Positions 16,517 through 24,586 of a stretch of 64,000 nucleotides of DNA are shown piece after piece. The translations under genes and the position numbers were made by a program. Each line of letters opens with the position of its first letter. Position 1 is the first letter of the stretch. The stretch is from Chitinophagaceae bacterium (GTDB lineage Bacteria; Bacteroidota; Bacteroidia; Chitinophagales; Chitinophagaceae). Below the pieces are notes generated by a model, which had not been told where the DNA came from, ran no database searches, and saw nothing but the letters and a program-made list of their open reading frames with translations. The stretch spans positions 62,001 through 126,000 of the forward strand of contig JALNZE010000009.1 in assembly GCA_023229465.1 (NCBI GenBank). The letters are read 5' to 3'.

Positions 16517-17956
16517 TTATTTGCCAACCGGTTCACGCCAGAGAGGCATACTCATGCAGTGAAAACCACCCCTGGCCCTCGACAGTTCAGCGGAGGGCAT
16601 CAGGATTAAAGTATCCACTATCGATTCAACCTGAACAGTACCTGCTTCCAGCTGGTTCAATAATTCTTTAACATGTACAACGGTAAAACCTGCATTTTTA
16701 AAGGCTTCAGTAGTCTTGTCATTCCTGTCATAGCCCAATACCACTCCTTCTTTTAAAGCCAGCAGGTTACAGGAATCCGTCCATTGTTCACGTGCATTAT
16801 AAGGGAATTCATTGTTCCCCGAAAAAAGGCACGTGACTTCCCCTTCGCAGTGCAGATCATTCTTGCTGATATCCACTAACAAATCTTCCAGGCTTTCAAA
16901 TGAAACCGGATTTTCCGGGCATTTTTTGCTGAACTGTAAAATTTTTATTTTTTCTTCTTTTTTTATTTCGAGAATGCGTTCTATGGCATTTTCATCCTCA
17001 TGTTTTACCGCTTTTCTCGAAAAATTACCCAGCATCACCCATACATCTCTTTTTACCTGTGTAAAAACAGTGTCGATATGCATATAATCCCTTTTCCTGG
17101 GAATTTTTATGATGGTTACCTTTTCCATTAATCCTTTTTCAAACATCATATTGGTAATGCGAACGGCTGCTTCAGAAGAGGTTCTTTCGCTAACACCTAC
17201 CAGCAGGTGGTTCTCACTTACAACCATGATATCCCCGCCTTCCAGTGTTATCTTTCTATCATCTTCTTCCTTTGGCATTAAAAAACTATGGTGCGAGTCG
17301 GCCAGTTCAATGATATTATTCCGGTATCCCCGAAACAATGAATGATGAAAGAAAATATACTTGGCCAGCAGGGCTTCCCTGGTACGCGCTTTTTTTGCGG
17401 GCTTATTCAATAATACATGATCTTTAATAGTAATGCCAATATCCCGTGTAAATATAAAATTCGGAATAGGGGCAAAGATCAACTCTGTGTTATTAGCGGT
17501 ACCTGAAATAAATGTTTTTGCCAGTTGAATGGGGGTATATGCCTGCAGCGTATTTTGTGTTTCATAAGTACATCCTTCAATGGCACAAACCGATGCAACC
17601 AGTCTTGACTGGATTTCTTTGTCTTCCAGCACTTCGGCGAGTAACCACTGCAACTCAACCACTTTATCTGACCGGAAAAAAACGGGTTTGTCGGGTTTAT
17701 AAAAATCCCGCCTGGCTTCTTTTGCATCAATAGCAGCCACCTGCCCTTTTATTTTGGACGGATCCAGAAAATAGAGTAGAATTTTGGTATAGTAATCATA
17801 CTCATTTCTGCGTATGGTTTCCAGGTGTACGATGTCTTCAAATAACCAATCCTGCGCTTTTGAAGGAACTACTTTACCCAGCCCGCTATCCGGACTATGT
17901 ACCAATAACCGTTTTAAGGTACCTATTTCGGAGGTCACAGATAATTTAGTATCCAT
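16517..17956 (-). CDS. Arginine deiminase family protein
   Basis: At 479 residues this is longer than classical arginine deiminase (about 400-420). All expected catalytic motifs are present: FTRDIG, EGGDIMV, HIDTVF (His and Asp), and the nucleophile cysteine in RGGFHCMSMPL at the C-terminus. The N-terminal TSEIGTLKRLLVHSP is also typical. ADI converts arginine to citrulline and ammonia. The extra length comes from the charged segment after residue 50 and from internal insertions, so substrate specificity may differ from true ADI. It is the first gene of a two-gene unit with ctlX and is divergent from hutI. Confidence 0.75.
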   Translation of the reverse strand: MDTKLSVTSEIGTLKRLLVHSPDSGLGKVVPSKAQDWLFEDIVHLETIRRNEYDYYTKILLYFLDPSKIKGQVAAIDAKEARRDFYKPDKPVFFRSDKVVELQWLLAEVLEDKEIQSRLVASVCAIEGCTYETQNTLQAYTPIQLAKTFISGTANNTELIFAPIPNFIFTRDIGITIKDHVLLNKPAKKARTREALLAKYIFFHHSLFRGYRNNIIELADSHHSFLMPKEEDDRKITLEGGDIMVVSENHLLVGVSERTSSEAAVRITNMMFEKGLMEKVTIIKIPRKRDYMHIDTVFTQVKRDVWVMLGNFSRKAVKHEDENAIERILEIKKEEKIKILQFSKKCPENPVSFESLEDLLVDISKNDLHCEGEVTCLFSGNNEFPYNAREQWTDSCNLLALKEGVVLGYDRNDKTTEAFKNAGFTVVHVKELLNQLEAGTVQVESIVDTLILMPSAELSRARGGFHCMSMPLWREPVGK

Positions 17957-18133
17957 ACGTAAAGCAAATTACAACTTTCTTTCCAAAGGCTTTATTTCGC
18001 GGATAGTTCCATCCCATCCATTTTGAACATAGCACAATAAGTAAGTGTGCTGATTATACCTTTAAAATAGGTTGTTTGCTACTAATCCGGAAAACCCGTT
18101 GGCCAGGAAGGAGAATCTGTCTAATTTTCCTGC

Positions 18134-19369
18134 ATGAACCTGCTGATCACCAACATACACCAGTTACTAAATGTTCGAACTGAAAGTAAATTATTAAGGG
18201 GCGAAGAACTGTCTCAACTTCCCGTTATCCGGAACGCTTTTTTGGTTGTAGAAAACGGGTTGATCAAAGAATATGGCGAGATGTCATCCATCGGGCATCT
18301 TCCATCCGCTATGCCGGTATATGATGCACAGGGGGCCACCGTACTACCTACCTGGTGTGATAGCCATACGCATTTGGTTTTTGCAGCCAGCAGGGAAACA
18401 GAATTTGTAGATAAGATTAAAGGGTTGAGTTATGCCGAAATAGCCGCCAAGGGTGGAGGTATTCTCAACTCTGCCACTGTATTGAATGCAACTACGGAAG
18501 ATACTTTATTTGAACAGGCCTGGCAACGCTTGCAGGAACTGATGAAACTTGGCACGGGCGCCATCGAAATTAAGAGTGGCTATGGGTTAACAGTAGCGGG
18601 TGAATTAAAGATGCTGCGGGTGATTAAACGATTAAAGGAAATATCACCCATTCCTGTTAAAGCCAGTTTTCTGGGTGCGCATACTTATCCGCTGGAATTT
18701 AAAGAGAACCACACCGGCTATATCAACCTGGTTATTGATGAAATGCTGCCAAAGATCGCTGCCGAAAAATTAGCCGATTATATTGATGTTTTTTGTGAAG
18801 ACGGTTTTTTTAGTCCGGATGAAACCACTACTATTTGCCGTGCCGGAATAAGCTATGGACTGCGGCCAAAAATTCATGCCAACCAGTTACGGGCATCCGG
18901 TGGAACCCAGGCAGGCGTTGCACTGGGCGCCTTATCCGTAGATCATTTAGAAACCATGGATGAAGATGCGATCCTTGCATTGGCCGGTTCAGCAACCATC
19001 GGTACACTATTGCCTACCGCGGCTTTCTTTCTCAGAATGCCATTTCAGCCCGCCAGGGTTTTACTGGATAAGGGTTGTGCCATCGCACTGGCATCTGATT
19101 ATAATCCCGGATCCAGTCCCAGCGGCAATATGAACCTGGTGGTGGCCATGAGCTGTATCCAAATGAAACTCTTACCTGAAGAAGCCATCAATGCGGCAAC
19201 CCTTAACGGTGCTTATGCAATGGATCTGGGAGAGGTATTGGGCAGTATCACACCCGGCAAAATAGCGAATCTCATTTTTACCAAACCCATTCCTTCCGTA
19301 GCTTATTTGCCTTATGCCTTTGGATCCAACCTGGTTGAGAAAGTGATGATCAATGGTGTTTTTATTTGA
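18134..19369 (+). CDS. hutI: Imidazolonepropionase
   Basis: This 411-residue amidohydrolase has the metal motif CDSHTHLVFAASRETEF, a KSGYGLT segment, the histidines in KIHANQLRASGG and DHLETM, and ASDYNPGSSPS near the C-terminus, all characteristic of HutI. It opens the imidazolone ring of 4-imidazolone-5-propanoate to formimidoylglutamate in histidine breakdown. hutG follows after 76 bases on the same strand, while hutH and hutU are not in this window. It is divergent from the ADI-like gene. Confidence 0.93.
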   Translation: MNLLITNIHQLLNVRTESKLLRGEELSQLPVIRNAFLVVENGLIKEYGEMSSIGHLPSAMPVYDAQGATVLPTWCDSHTHLVFAASRETEFVDKIKGLSYAEIAAKGGGILNSATVLNATTEDTLFEQAWQRLQELMKLGTGAIEIKSGYGLTVAGELKMLRVIKRLKEISPIPVKASFLGAHTYPLEFKENHTGYINLVIDEMLPKIAAEKLADYIDVFCEDGFFSPDETTTICRAGISYGLRPKIHANQLRASGGTQAGVALGALSVDHLETMDEDAILALAGSATIGTLLPTAAFFLRMPFQPARVLLDKGCAIALASDYNPGSSPSGNMNLVVAMSCIQMKLLPEEAINAATLNGAYAMDLGEVLGSITPGKIANLIFTKPIPSVAYLPYAFGSNLVEKVMINGVFI

Positions 19370-19445
19370 AGTATATTTAGGTTGAGAGAGGGTGATGCCG
19401 GATTGCGTTATTGCCTGATGTTTCATTCCAGTAAAATGCAGCCAT

Positions 19446-20492
19446 ATGAGTCATTTTAAATTTTATGACAAAAGAGATGTATTATCCCTCACCAGGATCC
19501 GACGTTTTGAAACGAAGCTGGGAGAACGTATCCAGGTATTGGCTGATCATACTTCACTGGAAGCTTCCCTGCAACAGTCGGCTTCAACCTATGTATTATT
19601 AGGCATTCCGGAAGACATCGGTGTAAAAGCCAATATGGGTATTGGTGGAACGGATTCTGCCTGGCTCTCTTTTCTGCAATCCTTTCTTAATATCCAGAGT
19701 AATGATTTCCTGGAAGGAGGTAATATTCTTTTATTGGGCCATTTTGATTTTTCCGATATTGAACAACTGATCGAAAAAAATGCACATGATTTTGATGAGC
19801 GATTGGCCGCCTACCGCCATGCGGTTAATACAATTGATGATGAAGTGGAACAACTGATACATATCATCACGCAAAATAAAAAAATACCGATTGTGATTGG
19901 TGGCGGTCATAATAACTCTTACCCCTGTATTAAAGGAGCAGCCAAAGGGCTATATAAGGCAGGCGTTATCCAGCTTGCACAGATTAATGCCATCAATTTA
20001 GATGCCCATGCTGATTTCAGACCGATGGAAGGCCGTCATTCCGGCAATGGTTTCAGTTATGCAGAAGCAGATGGTTACCTCGAAAAATATTGTGTGGTTG
20101 GGCTGCATGAAAATTATTTACCACAAAATGTATGGATGGATATGGTGAATAATCCTTTTGTTGATTGCATAACCTATGAAGACATTTTTCTGCATGAAAA
20201 AAGAACTTTTTTACAGGCAGTGGGCCATGCAACCGAGTTTACGGATGATACCCATTGTGGCATTGAAATAGATCTGGATGTAATTGAACATGCCTTAAGC
20301 AGCTCCTCCAGTCCGGTAGGCATTACACCGTCTCATGCCAGGCAATTTGTTAGTTTTACTTCTTCCGAAAGTAAAGTGGCCTACCTGCATATCAGTGAGG
20401 GCGCTACCAAATTATCTGATGGCAGAACCAATGATAGTACGGGTAAAATGATTAGTTACCTGGTGAGCGATTTTGTAAAAGGGGTGAGTTAA
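19446..20492 (+). CDS. hutG: Formimidoylglutamase (arginase/agmatinase family)
   Basis: This 348-residue protein has the binuclear manganese motifs of the ureohydrolase family: GGGHNNSY, DAHADFR and the distal CGIEIDLDVIEH. The context directly after hutI identifies it as formimidoylglutamase, which hydrolyses formimidoylglutamate to glutamate and formamide. Without that context agmatinase or arginase would be possible, but this genome has a different agmatine route (aguA/aguB). Its stop codon overlaps that of the convergent ABC-F gene in TTAA. Confidence 0.88.
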   Translation: MSHFKFYDKRDVLSLTRIRRFETKLGERIQVLADHTSLEASLQQSASTYVLLGIPEDIGVKANMGIGGTDSAWLSFLQSFLNIQSNDFLEGGNILLLGHFDFSDIEQLIEKNAHDFDERLAAYRHAVNTIDDEVEQLIHIITQNKKIPIVIGGGHNNSYPCIKGAAKGLYKAGVIQLAQINAINLDAHADFRPMEGRHSGNGFSYAEADGYLEKYCVVGLHENYLPQNVWMDMVNNPFVDCITYEDIFLHEKRTFLQAVGHATEFTDDTHCGIEIDLDVIEHALSSSSSPVGITPSHARQFVSFTSSESKVAYLHISEGATKLSDGRTNDSTGKMISYLVSDFVKGVS

Positions 20493-22495
20493 CTCATTTG
20501 AGATTCCAGTTCCATCACTTTTTCAAAAATGGTTTCATATTCTTTTTCTAAAGTATCCCTATTAATTTTAGCCCTTTTATATTCGGCTTCTGTTGTTACA
20601 AATTTATCTTTATCAGAATAATTAGCAGCATCTCCCAAAGCGGCTTCCAGCCTGCTTTGCTCATCTTTGGCCTTGCTTAACTGCGTTTCAAGATTGGTAA
20701 GTTTTCGTTGTTCTTTTTGTAATTCTTTCTGTAACTCTTTATGAATGGTGGTATTGGCAAACGGAGTAGTTTCCTTATTTGATTTAGTTACAGCATCAGC
20801 AGGTTTTTGGGCCGGTTGTGTTTGATTCTTTGCAGGCAGACTCGCTGTTTTCACCTCTGTATAGCCCAGCTTTTGTTTTTCCGCGGCAATCTTTGCCATC
20901 CGCTCATTCCATTCCACCCATTCCTTGTAAGAGCCCTTGAATTCTTTGATCTTATAATCTACGATCTCCCATATTTTATTAGCCGTTATGGAAATAAAAT
21001 AACGGTCGTGGCTAACCAAAATGGTACTGCCTTCATATTTATTCAGCGCCTCGGCCAGCAACTCAACCGAGTGCATATCCAGGTGATTGGTTGGCTCATC
21101 AAGAATAAGGAAGTTGGCTTTACTCACAATGGTTTTGGCCAATGCCACCCTTGCTTTTTCTCCACCACTTAATACTTTAATTCTTTTTTCAACATCATCC
21201 CCACTAAACAGGAACGAGCCCAACAGGGCGCGCAGTTCCACATCTGTTTTTTTGCTGCCGCATTGCTGTAATTCTTCCAGTATGGTATGGTTCATGGTTA
21301 ATGCTTCCAATTGATGCTGCGCATAAAAGCTTTCGGCTACATTATGACCCCATATTCTATCGCCCGCAAAGGGTTCTGTTCCTGCTATCATCCGCAATAC
21401 GGTAGATTTACCCTTACCATTGGCGCCAATGAGCGCAATCTTGTCGCCCCTTTCTATTTCCGCAACCGCCTCTTCCACAATTTTAAGCTGGCCAAAACTT
21501 TTGCTCACCTCTTTCAGTTGTACCAACACTTTTCCCGGTACTTTTTCTAACTGAAAATTGATGCGTAAATCGGGCCTTTCCAGTTTTACATCTTCTATCT
21601 TATCAATTTTATCCAATCTTTTTTGTACGCTTTGTGCCTGTGCGGCCTTACTGGCTTTCGCTTTAAAGCGTTCTATGAATCGTTCCTGCTGGCGAATATA
21701 ATCCTGCTGATTTTCAAAGGCTTTCTGCTGCATATCAATACGAATCAGTTTTTCCTGCTCGTAATATTCATAATCACCGGTATAAATATGAATTTGCTGT
21801 TGGTATATTTCCACAATTTTATTCACCATCCTGTTCAGAAAGAATTTATCGTGGCTCACAATTACTACACTGCCTTTATAATGGAGCAGGTATTTTTCAA
21901 GCCATTCAATAGAGGGTAAATCCAGGTGATTGGTAGGTTCATCCATCAGCAATACATCCGGCTGTTGCAGAATCATCTTAGCCAATAATACCCGCATCCG
22001 CCAACCGCCGCTAAATTCTTTATAGGGCCTGGTCAGGTCATCATTACCAAACCCAAGCCCATGCAAAACTTCTTCCGCTTTATGGTGAATATTATAGCCG
22101 TCCAGCACATCCAGTTCATGAAGCGCATCAGTATAGTTAATCAGTAAGGCTTCATTTTCTGAATCCTTTTCCAGTTCATGCCCCAGCTTCTCTATTTCTT
22201 TTTCCAGTTCGCACACTCTTTCAAAAGCGCTCAATGCCACTTCTGTAATAGTATCATTGGTATCAAAACTCAGCAGATCCTGGTGTAAGTAGCCGATAGT
22301 GGTTTCTTTGCTCTTTTCCACAGTTCCTTTTGCAGGCGTGTATTCGCCTACCAAAACCTTTAACAACGTAGATTTGCCCGTGCCATTATAGCCAACCAAA
22401 CCAATACGATCACCGGGTTGTATATGCCAGGTGGCGTCTTCCACTATCACCCGGGCACCAAACTCAAAAGTTACATTTTGTAATCCTATCAACAT
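20489..22495 (-). CDS. ABC-F family ATP-binding protein
   Basis: This 668-residue soluble protein has two ABC ATPase domains and no membrane segment. Domain 1 has Walker A GYNGTGKST, signature FSGGWRMR and Walker B DEPTNHLDL. Domain 2 has GANGKGKST, LSGGEKAR and DEPTNHLDM. An arginine/lysine-rich linker (RFIERFKAKASKAAQAQ) joins them, and the last 150 residues form a charged coiled coil after an Ala/Pro/Gln-rich hinge. This is the Uup/YdiF-type ABC-F layout, acting on ribosomes rather than transport. A drug-resistance role is not indicated. A TACCTTTG box lies upstream. Confidence 0.93.
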   Translation of the reverse strand: MLIGLQNVTFEFGARVIVEDATWHIQPGDRIGLVGYNGTGKSTLLKVLVGEYTPAKGTVEKSKETTIGYLHQDLLSFDTNDTITEVALSAFERVCELEKEIEKLGHELEKDSENEALLINYTDALHELDVLDGYNIHHKAEEVLHGLGFGNDDLTRPYKEFSGGWRMRVLLAKMILQQPDVLLMDEPTNHLDLPSIEWLEKYLLHYKGSVVIVSHDKFFLNRMVNKIVEIYQQQIHIYTGDYEYYEQEKLIRIDMQQKAFENQQDYIRQQERFIERFKAKASKAAQAQSVQKRLDKIDKIEDVKLERPDLRINFQLEKVPGKVLVQLKEVSKSFGQLKIVEEAVAEIERGDKIALIGANGKGKSTVLRMIAGTEPFAGDRIWGHNVAESFYAQHQLEALTMNHTILEELQQCGSKKTDVELRALLGSFLFSGDDVEKRIKVLSGGEKARVALAKTIVSKANFLILDEPTNHLDMHSVELLAEALNKYEGSTILVSHDRYFISITANKIWEIVDYKIKEFKGSYKEWVEWNERMAKIAAEKQKLGYTEVKTASLPAKNQTQPAQKPADAVTKSNKETTPFANTTIHKELQKELQKEQRKLTNLETQLSKAKDEQSRLEAALGDAANYSDKDKFVTTEAEYKRAKINRDTLEKEYETIFEKVMELESQMS

Positions 22496-22518
22496 CTCTT
22501 AACAACTATTTAGGGCGG

Positions 22519-22526
22519 CAAAGGTA
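22519..22526 (-). promoter_or_regulatory. TACCTTTG promoter box for the ABC-F gene
   Basis: The minus-strand TACCTTTG matches the Bacteroidota -7 element and lies 23 bases before the ABC-F start codon. No well-spaced -33 TTTG is visible. Confidence 0.45.
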
Positions 22527-22556
22527 AACGCAATCTGCTCCCAATTCTATTTGCTT

Positions 22557-22564
22557 TAAATTTG
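22557..22564 (+). promoter_or_regulatory. TAAATTTG promoter box for the DUF3347 lipoprotein gene
   Basis: TAAATTTG matches the -7 consensus and lies 16 bases before the start codon at 22581. The divergent ABC-F box is only 30 bases away, so the two promoters lie back to back. Confidence 0.45.
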
Positions 22565-22580
22565 TGTTTAAATTATTTTT

Positions 22581-23159
22581 ATGAGGCGCTGTTTTTTATA
22601 TACCGCATTCATACTGCTTTCCGCTTGTGGAACCGCTGATGAAAAAGCCAAAATTGAGTCACAGCCAAAGTCTCCGCTCACAAAAAACACTAATTCGGAT
22701 GTTTTTAACCAATCTTTCGGAATACTGCTGGCGGATTATTTTGCACTGAAAGACAATTTTGTGGCTGAAAACGAAGAGCTGGTTAACGAATATGCCGAAA
22801 AATTGATGATGGCTACGGATAGTTTGGCATTGCAGGAGTTACGGGCCGACACCAATGTAGTAGCCACTGCCCAAACCTATACACAGGGTATTAGCGCTGA
22901 ATTGAAGGGTTTACTAGGGGAGAAGGGACTGGATAATAAACGGAAATCTTTTCAGATGGCCAGCGATCAGTTGTACGATCTGATCCGTACCGTACAATAC
23001 AACAAAGCAGTCATTTACCATATATTTTGTCCGATGGCCTTTTATGACCAGGGTGCTAACTGGTTGAGTAATTCACGCGAAATAAGGAATCCCTATATCC
23101 CCAAAAAAATGCTTACCTGCGGTGAGATAAAGGATTCTATAGACATCAGGCAGAAATAG
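22581..23159 (+). CDS. DUF3347-domain lipoprotein
   Basis: This 192-residue protein has a lipoprotein signal with the lipobox LLSAC (Cys16) and a short polar linker. The DUF3347 domain follows, ending in the characteristic CPMAFYDQGANWLS, EIRNPY and KMLTCGEI segments. Paired Cys and Met residues in this family suggest copper or other soft-metal binding, and the domain often occurs near CusB-type efflux proteins (known of the family). No metal-efflux gene is nearby here, so a role in periplasmic metal handling is only an inference. It stands alone between a divergent ABC-F gene and a convergent unknown gene. Confidence 0.8.
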   Translation: MRRCFLYTAFILLSACGTADEKAKIESQPKSPLTKNTNSDVFNQSFGILLADYFALKDNFVAENEELVNEYAEKLMMATDSLALQELRADTNVVATAQTYTQGISAELKGLLGEKGLDNKRKSFQMASDQLYDLIRTVQYNKAVIYHIFCPMAFYDQGANWLSNSREIRNPYIPKKMLTCGEIKDSIDIRQK

Positions 23160-23174
23160 TATTCATGCCGTTTG

Positions 23175-23206
23175 CTGGCACCTGGTCAGTTTTTGCCAGG
23201 ATTTTT
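23175..23206 (+). terminator. Weak terminator hairpin after the DUF3347 gene
   Basis: CTGGCA at 23175-23180 pairs with TGCCAG at 23194-23199 across a 13-base loop, followed by GATTTTT. A second, longer-range pair CACCTGGT / ACCAGGTG (23179-23186 and 23232-23239) could compete with it. Confidence 0.4.
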
Positions 23207-23245
23207 GTAGGAGAGGTATCTAACCAGGAACACCAGGTGGCAATA

Positions 23246-24445
23246 TCATTTTTGGGGAACAAAATTGATGATCACTTTGGCATTCCTTAGTTCTGTTGAT
23301 GTGAGGAATATCTCATACCGTTCTCTTTGGTTGCCGGATTTAATAACCATTAAAGCAGTATTGGGTGGAATGTCTCCGAGGTTCTCTGCCACAACTGTTA
23401 ATTCATGACGGTTATCTGTTGTGCTGCATTTTATTTTTATCGATATCGGCGTATAAGTCAATCGGCCATTGCTTATTACTAATTCGTTATTATGATAAAC
23501 CGAAATGGTATCATTATCAATAGTTCCATTATCATAGAGATCAATCTGAATGTTTTCTTCACTGGTGGTAATGGTTCTTACCAGGTTGTTCTCTCTTTCA
23601 AGTAAAACCCTGGGTATAGGTATTTTTCTGGAAGAGGTTTCTGTTTGCTGTGTTTGACCTTCTTCCTTTTTTTTTGAATTCACCAATGGTTCGGGTATCC
23701 TGTCTGCTGCTTTACCGGTAGCCAGGTTCTTCGGATACTTATTAACAGGATTCATTTTTCCACCAGGGTTTTCAGGTTGCTTTTTGGCAACAGCCGGTTT
23801 TTGTATGGGAACCTGAGGCGGTTTATTTGTTTTAGGCGTACCGGAAGCTGAATTTATTTTCCTGCCCGGTAAAACAACTGCAGGCAATTTTCCGGCCGGG
23901 GGAGCCTGTGCTACCGGCTTTCCCTTGTTTGGTGTTTGTTTGATTGTATTTTTCCTTACCAGAAAATCTTCTTTCTTAAAATCAGAGGTAGGCACGCGTT
24001 CCAGGTATACTTTACCACTGCCACAATCCGCTTTATTTTTTACATTGAGTGAGATAAAAGTACCTTCCAGCACTTCCAGTTTACCTATTTTGGAATAATC
24101 AAGGTAACAGGTCATCAGGCAGGGCTCGCTATTATCCCCAATCTTCAGGTCAAGCAGTTTAGTCTCTTTAATCAGCAGATTCCTTGCAGAAGGCCTATAA
24201 ATACCACTTAGTTCCGATTTCCCGTAGAAAACGGTTGTTTTATAAGAATAGGTCACGCCCTTTATCCCATTGTTCGTTTGCTGGTCAATCTGTATCTCAT
24301 ATTTATACGTTTCCACCCGTGAGCCATCATTGTACAGGCCCCTGGATGAACTAAAATAGCCCCTCCAGATACCCGTTAATTTTTGGGCATTTGAAGTAGA
24401 AATAACAAACAATAAAAGAATGAAAAGGGTAAAATTCAATCTCAT
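23246..24445 (-). CDS. Secreted protein of unknown function with proline/lysine-rich linker
   Basis: I do not recognise the 399-residue product. Residues 1-20 are a signal peptide (ending STSNAQ). Residues 21-150 look like a compact beta domain opening LTGIWRGYFSSSRG, with cysteines in EPCLMTCYLD and KADCGSG. About residues 165-275 are a low-complexity linker rich in Pro, Lys, Gln and Asn. The last 110 residues form a second beta domain with DLYDNGTIDNDTISVYHNNELV, resembling a ligand-binding or calcium-type loop region. The layout suggests an exported two-domain binding protein. The start codon lies four bases from a TAGATTTG box. Confidence 0.7.
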   Translation of the reverse strand: MRLNFTLFILLLFVISTSNAQKLTGIWRGYFSSSRGLYNDGSRVETYKYEIQIDQQTNNGIKGVTYSYKTTVFYGKSELSGIYRPSARNLLIKETKLLDLKIGDNSEPCLMTCYLDYSKIGKLEVLEGTFISLNVKNKADCGSGKVYLERVPTSDFKKEDFLVRKNTIKQTPNKGKPVAQAPPAGKLPAVVLPGRKINSASGTPKTNKPPQVPIQKPAVAKKQPENPGGKMNPVNKYPKNLATGKAADRIPEPLVNSKKKEEGQTQQTETSSRKIPIPRVLLERENNLVRTITTSEENIQIDLYDNGTIDNDTISVYHNNELVISNGRLTYTPISIKIKCSTTDNRHELTVVAENLGDIPPNTALMVIKSGNQRERYEIFLTSTELRNAKVIINFVPQK

Positions 24446-24449
24446 AGCG

Positions 24450-24457
24450 CAAATCTA
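24450..24457 (-). promoter_or_regulatory. TAGATTTG promoter box immediately before the unknown secreted gene
   Basis: The minus-strand box TAGATTTG is separated from the ATG (24443-24445) by only CGCT, so transcription should begin at or next to the start codon. Confidence 0.45.
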
Positions 24458-24547
24458 CGGTTGCAATATAGTAAGCCCTGATAAAGAACCGTTAAGGTTT
24501 TGCCGTAAATAGTAGCCAACAGCCGTTTTAGTCTGCATTTGATTCTT

Positions 24548-24555
24548 TACTTTTG
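24548..24555 (+). promoter_or_regulatory. TACTTTTG promoter box for thrS
   Basis: TACTTTTG matches TAnnTTTG and lies 31 bases before the thrS ATG at 24587. It makes the alternative upstream TTG start at 24539 unlikely. Confidence 0.5.
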
Positions 24556-24586
24556 CATTCCAATAAAAAGTTTGCCTTACAATAAC

